Origin: Pseudomonadota bacterium
Lineage (GTDB): Bacteria; Pseudomonadota; Alphaproteobacteria; Rhizobiales; Rhizobiaceae
Reading direction: 5' to 3'
Length of the DNA: 64,000 bases
NCBI GenBank assembly: GCA_023444445.1
Contig: JAEXMK010000197.1
Span: 1-64,000, forward strand
The notes beneath the pieces were generated by a model that saw only the letters and a list, made by a program, of their open reading frames with translations, was not told where the DNA came from and made no database searches. This document shows, in pieces, positions 25,105 through 33,625 of this stretch. The position numbers were made by a program, and so were the translations under genes. Numbering within the stretch: position 1 is the stretch's first letter; every line of letters begins with the position of its first letter.

Positions 25105-25235
25105 TGTGAGAGGATCGTGCCTTTGCAACAACTGTCAGCCTCGCTCATTTCGGCGGCCGCAGGGCCCACCAAGTCACGGTTGCATCACATAACGGGTGGC
25201 GGCCTCTCCATTTCGGAAAGGCAACGAAGCCACAC

Positions 25236-26162
25236 TCAAACGGGACTTGTGCTGATCGGCGTGGTGGTGCTGCCGGTCGAGAAGAAGTTATTGATGATGA
25301 AATTATTGGTCGTTGTGGATGTGGACGTGCCGCCACCGCCGGTCGTTCCGCCAACGCTGCCACCACCGCCGACGGGTGCGCTACCACCGCCCGCCTGGGC
25401 GGTGCCGCCATCGGTGCCTGCGGTTCCCGAGCCGCCAATACTGTTGGCGCTGGCTGGTGACGAACCGGCGCCGCCGATTGGCGATGCCGCCGCAGGCGCT
25501 GCTGCGGCTGCCGCCGGGCCGGCGGCCGTTCCCTGGATATTTTCGCTAAAGGCGATCAGCAGATCGGAGGGTACGCCCGGGCCCTTTGTCTGCAGCTGAA
25601 TGGCGGCTGCAAGGATCGTGTTGCCGTTGCGCATCGCGGTGGCGTGGGCGAGCGCCAGGCCTTCGCCGACAACTTCGGAGAAGTCCTTGTTGCCGACCTT
25701 CTGGGCCAGCGCGACGACGGTGGGCAATTGGCCGGAATCGCTGAGGATCAGGGCAGAAAGCTGTTCGGAAAACTGCGCCGCGCTGGTGGAAACGGCAATG
25801 ATCGGAAAACCACTCGTCACTTTTCCGGTGACCTCTGCCGCGGCCGCGTCCGTGCTGGACGCGATGGTGACGAGATCCTTGACGATTGCCTGCGTCGGAG
25901 ACTGCTTGAACAGTTCCGCAGCGGTGATGGAAACGCTGTCGGGATTGGTAGCGTTGACGCGTGTCAGAAATGCTGCGGTCGATTCATCCGCAGCTTTGAC
26001 GAGTGCGCCTGTCGTGGCAGTGCTCTCTACCGCCTGTGCCTGCTGCGGGGCGGCGGGCGGAAGGGCTTCCACGGTCTGTGCGTTGGCGGCTGAGGAAAAA
26101 ACCCCAGTGCTGACGACGAACATCGCACCAACGAGCATCGAGCCGTTACGAATGCGGGGCAT
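25236..26162 (-). CDS. Secreted low-complexity protein upstream of Wzc
   Basis: No family recognised, 308 aa. An N-terminal Sec signal ends near VFSSAANAQ. The middle ~170 residues are helical and Ala-rich (SITAAELFKQSPTQAIVKDL), then a low-complexity tail rich in Ala, Gly, Ser and Thr with poly-Ala and GGG runs, ending in a Thr/Asn stretch (TTNNFIINNFFSTGSTTT). GGAG lies 7 bases before the ATG at 26162. It is 131 bases upstream of wzc on the same strand, and a perfect dyad lies in its promoter. A matrix or envelope protein made together with the polysaccharide is plausible but unproven. Confidence 0.75.
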   Translation of the reverse strand: MPRIRNGSMLVGAMFVVSTGVFSSAANAQTVEALPPAAPQQAQAVESTATTGALVKAADESTAAFLTRVNATNPDSVSITAAELFKQSPTQAIVKDLVTIASSTDAAAAEVTGKVTSGFPIIAVSTSAAQFSEQLSALILSDSGQLPTVVALAQKVGNKDFSEVVGEGLALAHATAMRNGNTILAAAIQLQTKGPGVPSDLLIAFSENIQGTAAGPAAAAAAPAAASPIGGAGSSPASANSIGGSGTAGTDGGTAQAGGGSAPVGGGGSVGGTTGGGGTSTSTTTNNFIINNFFSTGSTTTPISTSPV

Positions 26163-26203
26163 CCAACTCTCCAAATTTTTAAAATACGACTTTAAATACA
26201 TGA

Positions 26204-26227
26204 ATGTTGGATATGGTTATCCAACAT
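26204..26227. promoter_or_regulatory. Perfect 10-bp inverted repeat upstream of the secreted-protein/wzc unit
   Basis: ATGTTGGATA at 26204-26213 and TATCCAACAT at 26218-26227 with a four-base spacer, 42-65 bases before the start codon and inside an AT-rich stretch. The position fits an operator that controls the secreted protein and probably wzc. A hairpin in the 5' leader is the alternative. Confidence 0.5.
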
Positions 26228-26343
26228 CTAAAATTTCTTTTTAAATCGCACAGCGCACGCAAAGGATCAAGCGCTAAAATAAGGGTGTGGAGGAAACCCT
26301 CAGCTATTGTTAACGGCCCTGCCCCGAGTGTGTCCCATGTGCT

Positions 26344-27456
26344 TCAGGTCACGGCAACTTTTCGTGGCGATGTTATCAGCCTGTCACGAAGCCAGAGATT
26401 GGCCGGTGTTTCGACAAAAACGTGGAATGCGTGGGCGATGGCGACCGTACTGACGACGATGACGAGATAGACGAGGTTGCTCCATTCCGGCGGAAAAGTA
26501 ACGCCGCTGAGCAAGGTCTTGAAACCCCGGAAAATGAATGGATGCAACAGATAAAGCGCGTAGGATGAATCGCCGAGCTTCGCCAGCGGCTGGGCGAAGC
26601 GGGGCAGAGAGATGTTTCGAGTGAGGGTCGCTGCCGCCATCAGCAGGATCGCGCCACCGCCGAAGACGAGCAGCCGCGAAAAGGAATAACATCCCGGATT
26701 GCACTGGAACCCGATGCTGCTCAGATCCGTCAGCATCCAGATCGCAAGGCCGCACAGGGCGGTGGCGAGGCCAAGCAGGGGCGGCAGGCGTACGCCCCGC
26801 AGGAAAAGCGTGGCGATCAGCATTCCCGCGACGAATTCGAGAATGATCGGCTGAAACCAGAAGCTGAAGGGCAGGGCGAGATCGACGCTGGAACCGATCA
26901 GCACCGCGATCAGAAGGACGCCGGCCGTCGTGAAGACGGCGCGCTCCAGCGGCAGGAATATGAAGACTGCGAAAACGAGATAGAAGAACATCTCGTAATT
27001 CAGGGTCCAGCCCAGATCGATCAGCGGAAACGGATAGGCGTCGCCGTAACCCATGCTGTCGTAGGGAATGAAAAGATAGGAGGTCACGATCGACTGGAGC
27101 GGCGGAAAGGCTTTCGCGCCGATAATGGTGGCGACGGCGGCCATGGTAAGCCGCACGGTCAGCACAAACCAGTAAAGCGGAACGATGCGCAGAAAGCGGC
27201 GTAGCAGAAACGCGGAGCGGCCGCCAGCAGTGGCAAAATAAGGCCGTGAGGCATAAACGATGACGAAGCCGGAAATGACGAAAAACAGGTCGACACCGCC
27301 ACCCAGCCGTAAGGCGCGGAGCGGGAAAAGCGTAAATTGCCAGTTCACATCGGCGTGCAGCGCGACAATCATGACCGCTGCCACGGCGCGCATTACCTGA
27401 AGAATATCGAGACGTTGCGCCCCGGTTGCGGGCGCGTTCTTAAAGTTTTTCATCAT
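26344..27456 (-). CDS. Acyltransferase 3 family protein
   Basis: Integral membrane O-acyltransferase, 370 aa, about ten hydrophobic segments. The N-terminal LDILQVMRAVAAVMIVALHA with its His, and the GGGVDLFFVISGFVIVY and FLLRRFLRIVPLYWF stretches, are the family signatures. These enzymes acetylate, succinylate or otherwise acylate polysaccharides or lipids, taking the acyl group across the inner membrane. Location inside the locus points to acylation of the polymer; ExoH/ExoZ-like roles in succinoglycan are the known precedent. The ATG pair at 27456/27453 is used; the longer frame to 27525 is not supported. No strong ribosome-binding site. Confidence 0.88.
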   Translation of the reverse strand: MMKNFKNAPATGAQRLDILQVMRAVAAVMIVALHADVNWQFTLFPLRALRLGGGVDLFFVISGFVIVYASRPYFATAGGRSAFLLRRFLRIVPLYWFVLTVRLTMAAVATIIGAKAFPPLQSIVTSYLFIPYDSMGYGDAYPFPLIDLGWTLNYEMFFYLVFAVFIFLPLERAVFTTAGVLLIAVLIGSSVDLALPFSFWFQPIILEFVAGMLIATLFLRGVRLPPLLGLATALCGLAIWMLTDLSSIGFQCNPGCYSFSRLLVFGGGAILLMAAATLTRNISLPRFAQPLAKLGDSSYALYLLHPFIFRGFKTLLSGVTFPPEWSNLVYLVIVVSTVAIAHAFHVFVETPANLWLRDRLITSPRKVAVT

Positions 27457-27601
27457 CGTCAATCTATAAAAATAAAGATATATTTGGTAATATATAGTCT
27501 CCGCTTTCGCAGAGCTGAAGTCCATTTATGCGGCCAAGCTAACATGCAGCAGGCCGAGGCGATACACATAATTTTGCGATGCGGCATTTCCTCCGCACCC
27601 T

Positions 27602-28930
27602 TCAGAAAACTTCAAGAACCGTAAGCTGGTCGCTCACCGAAAGCTGATATTGTCCGCCCTCCGGGGCGATTGTCTGCTGGCTCACCGAACCGTCATCAAG
27701 GAAGCGGTGGGCGACGACCTGACTATGCTGGCCCGTCACGGAAAATGCCGCAACCCGTTCGGCAGGCGGGTTTTCGATCCGGGCAGGCCATTGCCAGCCT
27801 GAAACGGCAAGCCAGACCGGCACGAGCAAAGCGCCATCCTGCCTCATTAAGGGTATGGACACCCTTTTGGCGTCTGCATCAAGAAAAGCCACCTGTCGTT
27901 CCGCAGAACCGGTCTGGCGGCGTGCTTTGCAGAGAGAGAGGAGGCCCCGAACGGCGTCATAAGCGGGTGTACGGCTCAGATCATGACGAAGGAGGCCGAA
28001 GGAGGATTCCGGGTTCGTCGCGTCGGCGGCGAAGCTTGAAACCAGTTCATAGATATAAGACCGGCGAATGCCGCTGATGAAACTAAAGAGCAACATGCGC
28101 GGCATGTACCGCGCCTTGATGCCTTCGGTGACGGGAAAATGGAAGGTCTTCGTCTGCAGCGAGGTATGGTAGCCCATCTCCGTGGCGAGCACAGGCCTGC
28201 CGGCCGCTATATTCGCCGAGGCGGCGACGGATTTCGAGAGTGCACCCGGCCCGGTGGTTTCGGGATGCTCCATTCCGGCATAGGGGTGAATATTGCCATA
28301 GTCGCAGACATCCTTGAGGTCCAGTGCCAGTGCTCTGTGCGTCAGGACATAGCTTGGGGCCGCAACGGGCAACGCGCTCAGTTGCGGGTTTGAACGGACG
28401 GCATTGTAGAGGGCTGCCTGATGGTCTGCCGAAATGCGCGGGGCATTTTGCGGATCTTTCGTGAGGTTCGGTTCGTTGCTGCCCTCGAAAATATAGACCC
28501 CCCCGTCACACCACGCGTTAAAATCCGCGAGCCTGTTGAGCGGTGTCGAGACATAGGGGTTGAGATTGTCGTAGCAGATGATGGTGAGGCGAATGTCCGA
28601 TGCCACGATCCGGCGCAGTCTCTGGAAGACGGGGCTGTCACGGCTGTCTTTCGGCGTGATGAGGCCGTCATCCCGCAGATGTTGCACGCCGAGTGCCTCG
28701 AACTCCGGCATGATCCGGTCGAATTGTTCCGTATAGACCCCGTTGGGCCGGGTGAAATGGCCGCACACGCCGACACTGTCCAGAAAAGCACCGGTGGTGG
28801 CGGAAGAAACCGCCTGGGCCTGCGCGGAAACGGGCCGCAGCCCCGAGGCGGCAAACAATGCAAGGGGGGCGGCTGCAAGCAGGTTGCGCCGCGTCAGGCT
28901 GCCCGGGGCGATCGGCTTTCTTCCATTCAT
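27602..28930 (-). CDS. Tat-exported glycoside-hydrolase-like protein (clan A TIM barrel)
   Basis: Predicted periplasmic or extracellular glycosidase, 442 aa. A twin-arginine signal is visible at the N-terminus (SLTRRNLLAAAPLALFA). The barrel carries IFEGSNEPNL, where NE is the usual acid/base site of clan GH-A, and LATEMGYHTS, where the Glu is in position for the nucleophile; HPYAG lies between. It resembles GH39/GH5-like enzymes without a firm family. The C-terminal ~100 residues look like a beta-sandwich. The ATG at 28930 has GGGAG 7 bases upstream. Its place in the locus suggests it degrades or trims the polymer. It is the first gene after a divergent AT-rich promoter region. Confidence 0.8.
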   Translation of the reverse strand: MNGRKPIAPGSLTRRNLLAAAPLALFAASGLRPVSAQAQAVSSATTGAFLDSVGVCGHFTRPNGVYTEQFDRIMPEFEALGVQHLRDDGLITPKDSRDSPVFQRLRRIVASDIRLTIICYDNLNPYVSTPLNRLADFNAWCDGGVYIFEGSNEPNLTKDPQNAPRISADHQAALYNAVRSNPQLSALPVAAPSYVLTHRALALDLKDVCDYGNIHPYAGMEHPETTGPGALSKSVAASANIAAGRPVLATEMGYHTSLQTKTFHFPVTEGIKARYMPRMLLFSFISGIRRSYIYELVSSFAADATNPESSFGLLRHDLSRTPAYDAVRGLLSLCKARRQTGSAERQVAFLDADAKRVSIPLMRQDGALLVPVWLAVSGWQWPARIENPPAERVAAFSVTGQHSQVVAHRFLDDGSVSQQTIAPEGGQYQLSVSDQLTVLEVF

Positions 28931-29421
28931 ATGCGTCTCCCGGTTGGTGCGGAGAAAAGACAGGTCAGACATCACCCGGTCGACGTTGCCGTCCAAATGG
29001 CGATGACGCCGCTCAGCATGTCGAGATCAGAATGTGCTTGATGTTCCTGGCATCTGAAGCCGCTCCAAAATCCATGTCTTTGAAATGAAATAAATATTAT
29101 CAACTGGAATATTATCATCGGTGCAAGCGAAACCCATGGCTTCCATTCGCCCGCTTTTAAAAGCACATAAACCGTAACACGGGACAGGTTCTTTTCGCAA
29201 CACCGCATGACTTTTGCCGCGCCGCAAAAAAAATCACTTGAAATGCCGCCAGTTCCCGTGCTTTTTGAAAAGTAGATTTTGGTAATTCATATTTTCAAAC
29301 ATTAGATCCGCTCCGGTTCTTGTATTTTATAGATATCTCACTGGTCTCCAGCATTACGGGAGACGAACGAGCCGGGATGGACGCCATACATTTTCGATGA
29401 AGGAAAATAGAGCGTATCCGC
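28931..29421. promoter_or_regulatory. Divergent promoter region between glycosidase and GT4 gene
   Basis: 491 bases with no credible gene. It is AT-rich and holds a 10-bp direct repeat AATATTATCA at 29093-29102 and 29108-29117, a 15-base period, plus further AT-rich stretches near 29270-29335. Two divergent transcription starts are expected here. Confidence 0.5.
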
Positions 29422-30657
29422 ATGAGAATTCTCCATCTTAGCAGCCTTTATCCGCCGCATATCGTTGGTGGATGCGAACGCTCGGTCGAACATCTCGCCG
29501 AGGAACTCGTTTCCATGGGTCACACGGTCGGCGCCGCCTGTATCGAGCGGCAGGCCGAGCCGAAAACAGTGCGCAACGGCGTTACCGTTTACCGCATGTT
29601 CCACAACAATGATTTCTGGCTTGAGGACTGGCCGCAATATTCGCCGCAGCAGCGGCGTATGCAGAAGCTCAAGCAGCAGTGGAATTTCGACGTCGAAAAG
29701 CAGTTCGAGGCCGTTCTCGACGATTTCAAGCCTGACGTTCTCAATACCCATTCGCTGCTGGATGTGACGACGCTGGTGTGGCGGGCGGCGCAAAAGCGCG
29801 GCATTCCGATCGTCCATACGATCTGCGAATATGATCTTCTCTGCGGTAATGCCGCCATGTTCAAGGCCGGCAAGCCCTGCGAGCACATCCATCTGGGCTG
29901 TCAGGTGGTGAATTTCTCCAAGAAATTCACACAGCGTTACATCAGCGCGGTGGCGAGTGTCGGTACTGAAATCCTCAAGACGCATGTCAATCACGGGCTT
30001 TTCCATCACATCCCGGAAAGCCTGCGCCGCGTCATCTTTTATTCCTGCACGGTGCCGGACGGCGACCCTGTGGCCCGCCGGCAGATCGATCGGGCTGGCC
30101 GGCCGCTGACATTCGGTTACATCGGCCGCATCAACACCGAAAAAGGCGTCGGCAACATGGTCGATGCCTTCAAGCAAATCGGTCACGGCAATTGGCGCTG
30201 TCTGGTCGCCGGCCATGCGATGGATGATTCCATCGAGCGTTTCACGGCTCAGGCCGGCGATCTGCCGATCGAGTTCATCGGCTGGGCAAAGCCGAAGGAG
30301 TTTTTCGAAGAGATCGATGTGCTCATCGTTCCATCCTTTTGGGCCGAGCCATCGCCGCGCACCATTTACGAGGCCTATGCCATGGGCGTGCCGGTCATCG
30401 GCGCAGCTTCGGGCGGTATTCCCGAATTGATCGGTGAGACCAACCATGACTGGCTGTTCGAACCGGGCAACGTTTCCGAGCTTGCGGACCGTATCCGTCG
30501 GGTTTTGACGCTGTCGCGCGAAGAGCTTCCGACGGAGGCTGATTTCGGAAACATCGTGGAGGAATCCACCTCGCGCCGCGTCGGCGAAAACTACGTGAAA
30601 CTTTACGAGGACGTACTGGCGAAAAACAGGCAAGGCCGAACCTTACGCGCATCCTAA
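29422..30657 (+). CDS. GT4-family glycosyltransferase 4
   Basis: GT4 glycosyltransferase, 411 aa. The start MRILHLSSLYPPHIVGG is the typical opening; the donor half has FGYIGRINTEKG and the motif EPSPRTIYEA. It shares NTHSL, KRGIPIVH, a Cys loop and the IDVLIVP element with the GT4 at 19264, so these are paralogues from a duplication. It is the first gene of the plus-strand run that ends at 34852 (small ORF, Wzx, pyruvyltransferase, GT4). A GC-rich hairpin follows its stop codon and may reduce read-through to the flippase. Acceptor and donor sugars are unknown. Confidence 0.9.
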   Translation: MRILHLSSLYPPHIVGGCERSVEHLAEELVSMGHTVGAACIERQAEPKTVRNGVTVYRMFHNNDFWLEDWPQYSPQQRRMQKLKQQWNFDVEKQFEAVLDDFKPDVLNTHSLLDVTTLVWRAAQKRGIPIVHTICEYDLLCGNAAMFKAGKPCEHIHLGCQVVNFSKKFTQRYISAVASVGTEILKTHVNHGLFHHIPESLRRVIFYSCTVPDGDPVARRQIDRAGRPLTFGYIGRINTEKGVGNMVDAFKQIGHGNWRCLVAGHAMDDSIERFTAQAGDLPIEFIGWAKPKEFFEEIDVLIVPSFWAEPSPRTIYEAYAMGVPVIGAASGGIPELIGETNHDWLFEPGNVSELADRIRRVLTLSREELPTEADFGNIVEESTSRRVGENYVKLYEDVLAKNRQGRTLRAS

Positions 30658-30661
30658 ACCG

Positions 30662-30682
30662 GCAACGGACCCGGTCCGTTGC
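30662..30682 (+). terminator. GC-rich hairpin between the GT4 gene and the Wzx leader ORF
   Basis: GCAACGGAC at 30662-30670 and GTCCGTTGC at 30674-30682 form a 9-bp perfect stem with a three-base loop, 5 bases after the GT4 stop. A T-containing run follows (GTTTCTT), so partial termination or attenuation is possible. A good ribosome-binding site starts about 13 bases later. Confidence 0.5.
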
Positions 30683-30708
30683 AAGCGTTTCTTCCAAGGA
30701 GAAAGCAC

Positions 30709-30819
30709 ATGGTAAAAGGCAATATCGGCCCAGTCCATTTCCCCGTGCCGGATTTCGGTCGTTTTTCTGCCGCTGCGGTCCGCGCCCTGTCGCTGCCAGC
30801 CTTTCAGGCGGTGGGCTGA
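30709..30819 (+). CDS. 36-aa ORF translationally coupled to Wzx
   Basis: A 36-codon frame, MVKGNIGPVHFPVPDFGRF and onward, ending in AFQAVG. AAGGAG lies 8 bases before the ATG, much better than any site near the flippase start, and its TGA shares one base with the Wzx ATG (TGATG). This is the classical layout for translational coupling, so ribosomes that finish this frame could restart on wzx. It may be a leader peptide or a small protein in its own right. No family recognised; it has no membrane segment. Confidence 0.55.
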   Translation: MVKGNIGPVHFPVPDFGRFSAAAVRALSLPAFQAVG

Positions 30820-32303
30820 TGGCGGAGCAACATTCGATAGGCAGCGCTGCCATTACCGGCGTCTTCTGGTCCATCGTCCAGAACTGGGGCGGCAAGCTTT
30901 TCACCTCCATCTTGTTTATCGTCCTCGCCCGGTTCCTCAGCCCTACCGATTACGGCATGGTCGCAACTGCCGGACTGGTGCTGATGCTGATCCAGATGGT
31001 GTCCGAATTCGGCTTCGGTGATGCGATCGTGCAGAAGCGCAATCTGGAGCCAAGCGACGTCAACCTGCCATTTTATGCCTCGGTCACCGTCGCGACGCTG
31101 CTGGCCGTAACCGTTTGCGTATTTTCGTCCGAGCTGGAACGCTGGTTCGAGGTCGAGGGGCTGGCGCCGATCATCGTGGCGATCTGCATATTGCTGCCGC
31201 TGAACACGGCCTCGCTGTTTCAGGAGGTCAATTATCGCCGCGCACTCGCCTTCAAGCCGCTCGCGATCAGAACCTTCATCTCGAATATCGTCGGTGGGGG
31301 CGTGGCGATTGCTTTTGCAATCATGGGTCTCGGCGTCTGGAGTCTGGTGGTTCAAACCTATGTCGCAACCATCGTCACGCTGATCTGGCTCTGGCGAAAA
31401 CCACACTGGCTTCCGGGTACAACGCTCAATGCCCGCAGCTTTGTCGAGTTGCTTCGCTTCGGCACGTCGGCTCTCGGGCTTCGTATCGTGGATTTCGGCG
31501 CCACCCGGCTGATCGATTTCATGATCCTCGGGCGCTACGGGGTCGCGCTTTTCGGTCTCTATACCGTCGGCAGCCGACTTTACCAGCTTCTGATGCAACT
31601 GCTCCAGGCGGCGCTTTACGATGTTTCTCTGACCGTGCTTTCGCGCATATCGCACGAACGGGAAAGGATGGCGGCGCTCTACAAGCAGTCGATCACCATG
31701 TCGGCGATCTTCTCGACACCGATCTTCGTGCTCTCCGCAGCACTTGCGCCGGAAATTTGCAACGTGCTGTTCGGTGCGCGGTGGCAGGGTGCTGATGAGG
31801 TTGCGCAACCGTTGCTTCTGCTTGGCGCATTGCAATGCGTCCAGTTTCAAAACGGTCCTTTTCTTTCGGCGCGCGGCAAGCCTGGCAAGGTGCTGATTTC
31901 CGGGAGTGTAAAGGCGATTTCGACGATTTTTTTGATTTTGTTCGTTCCGACAGACAGCATTAAAGAAATCGTTGCTGTGTATGTCCTCGGGCAACTGACA
32001 TCCACACCTTTCACCTTTTTTTACGTCGCGCGCGAACTTGGTATCGGGCTCGGAAGAATTTTTCTCCTGCTCCTGCCAAGCTTTGCCTCCAGTGGATTTT
32101 GCTTCCTGCTCGTTCAATGGCTGCGTGCCGAGGTTGGCGCGTTGGGAATGGGTGATTTCCTCTCTGGACTCATGCTCGGATCAATTTTCGTCGCGACATA
32201 TTCTTTTCTTTTGCTCCTTACTGCGCGGAGCGAGGCCAGATCCGCCATCGCGCTCCTCACGAGCAAAATAGTTCCTCGAAAGGTAAGCGAATGCGCAAGC
32301 TAG
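30819..32303 (+). CDS. Wzx-type oligosaccharide flippase (MOP superfamily) 1
   Basis: Polytopic flippase that moves lipid-linked repeat units across the inner membrane, 494 aa with 12-14 hydrophobic segments. The N-terminal TGVFWSIVQNWGGKLFT and FIVLARFLSPTDYGMVA stretches are typical of the Polysacc_synt/MviN-like family, and QEVNYRRALAFKPLA is characteristic of the longer rhizobial/WzxC-like branch. The ATG overlaps the stop of the 36-aa ORF; the pyruvyltransferase start overlaps its 3' end by 13 bases. These overlaps show one transcript. A second flippase lies at 57723-59138. Confidence 0.92.
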   Translation: MAEQHSIGSAAITGVFWSIVQNWGGKLFTSILFIVLARFLSPTDYGMVATAGLVLMLIQMVSEFGFGDAIVQKRNLEPSDVNLPFYASVTVATLLAVTVCVFSSELERWFEVEGLAPIIVAICILLPLNTASLFQEVNYRRALAFKPLAIRTFISNIVGGGVAIAFAIMGLGVWSLVVQTYVATIVTLIWLWRKPHWLPGTTLNARSFVELLRFGTSALGLRIVDFGATRLIDFMILGRYGVALFGLYTVGSRLYQLLMQLLQAALYDVSLTVLSRISHERERMAALYKQSITMSAIFSTPIFVLSAALAPEICNVLFGARWQGADEVAQPLLLLGALQCVQFQNGPFLSARGKPGKVLISGSVKAISTIFLILFVPTDSIKEIVAVYVLGQLTSTPFTFFYVARELGIGLGRIFLLLLPSFASSGFCFLLVQWLRAEVGALGMGDFLSGLMLGSIFVATYSFLLLLTARSEARSAIALLTSKIVPRKVSECAS

Positions 32304-33616
32304 TCAAAAAGATCATGCCCCCTCCACTTCACAGGAAGTGGGTAAAATATAACGAGCAGCGAAACGCCGACATGATAATTCTGCAGCTCTTTGAGGATCT
32401 GCAAGAGTTGAAACGCAATATCAAACCCATCGTCGCGGGACCGCAACTAAGGCGGATTTTGATTGTTACGGGCGACCCCGTCACTCTTTTTGGGTCGATC
32501 GGCGACGATGCGATGATTACAGCGACCTTACAAAACGCCCGCGCTCTTAATCCCGACGTTGAAATAGATATTCTTGTCGATGGATCGAATTCTGTAGGCC
32601 CCGCCTTGGAGAGGGGCTTAACCCCCGTGGATATCTTTGGAAAGCCCGATTTTATAAGCGCCTTGGCCCAACAATTCGTTGTGCGGCGTTATGACTGCGT
32701 TGTCGTCGTCGGCGCGGATGTGATGGACGGATATTACCACCCACTGGTAAGTGCGAAATTTCTCGCCAGCGCGGATCTTGCCGCAGCCGCCGGAATAAAG
32801 AGTATCATCCTCGGCTTCAGTTTCAATGAAACGCCTTCCCCCATATTGGCCAAGTTCTATCGAACGCTGCATCCGGGAGTTTCGCTCAACGTACGTGACG
32901 AGGTTTCCCTTGAGCGTCTTAACTCGTTTGCAAAAACAAATGCATCACTGGTTGCTGATTCGGCTTTCAGTCTCATTCCATCAGAGCCGGATCTGGAGAC
33001 GCGTTCATGGATAGAGCGAAAGCGTGCTGAAGGTTTCAGAGTAATCGGCTTCAACCTGCATCCCATGTTATTTAAAAATGCAGATCAAGGACAGATTGAT
33101 GCGATCATCAGGCATGGAGTGGAAGCGCTCAAATTTGTAGCCGAGGAACGACCGGTATGCTGGTTGCTTATGCCGCACGATTACCGAGAAGGTTTCGGTG
33201 ACCAGGCTTGCCTCAGGGCCATTGCTGAACTTGTCCCTGCTTCACTTGCGGACAGAGTTCAATATCTCGAAGGTGAATGGCCCGCGCCCGTTCTCAAGGG
33301 GGTCGCCGGCCAACTCGATGGCCTTGTCAGCGCAAGGATGCATCTCGCCATCGCAGCACTGGGCAAAGGCGTGCCGGTCACATGTATTGCCTATCAAGGA
33401 AAATTCGAGGGGCTATATAAGCATTTTAGTCTTGCCGCATCCGATCTTCTTTCGCCGTCTGCATTTTACACCGAGGAGGGTATTACGAGTACTCTGATTA
33501 AATTTGTCGATCATGTTGATGAAGTTCGCGAAAACGTAAAGAAAAAGCTGCCTGGGGTCCTGGAGCTTTCCAAAAGGAATTTCCAGCAGTTTGAAACGTT
33601 CTCCAGACATGCGTGA
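32291..33616 (+). CDS. Polysaccharide pyruvyl transferase family protein
   Basis: WcaK/CsaB-like pyruvyltransferase, 441 aa. GSIGDDAMITA near residue 70 is the family's glycine-rich start, and the C-terminal LVSARMHLAIAALGKGVPV is its conserved helix. It would add a pyruvate ketal from phosphoenolpyruvate to a sugar of the repeat unit and so give the polymer negative charge. The start overlaps the end of wzx by 13 bases, with AAAGG 7 bases before the ATG. Codon use is visibly more AT-rich than in neighbours (many AAA, TTT and ATT codons), a possible sign of later acquisition. The GT4 at 33626 follows 9 bases later. Confidence 0.9.
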   Translation: MRKLVKKIMPPPLHRKWVKYNEQRNADMIILQLFEDLQELKRNIKPIVAGPQLRRILIVTGDPVTLFGSIGDDAMITATLQNARALNPDVEIDILVDGSNSVGPALERGLTPVDIFGKPDFISALAQQFVVRRYDCVVVVGADVMDGYYHPLVSAKFLASADLAAAAGIKSIILGFSFNETPSPILAKFYRTLHPGVSLNVRDEVSLERLNSFAKTNASLVADSAFSLIPSEPDLETRSWIERKRAEGFRVIGFNLHPMLFKNADQGQIDAIIRHGVEALKFVAEERPVCWLLMPHDYREGFGDQACLRAIAELVPASLADRVQYLEGEWPAPVLKGVAGQLDGLVSARMHLAIAALGKGVPVTCIAYQGKFEGLYKHFSLAASDLLSPSAFYTEEGITSTLIKFVDHVDEVRENVKKKLPGVLELSKRNFQQFETFSRHA

Positions 33617-33625
33617 GACACTCAA

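Noticed and set aside
29338..32117. Two >430-codon minus-strand open frames
   Set aside because: They lie opposite the GT4 and Wzx genes and have shadow-like composition without domains.
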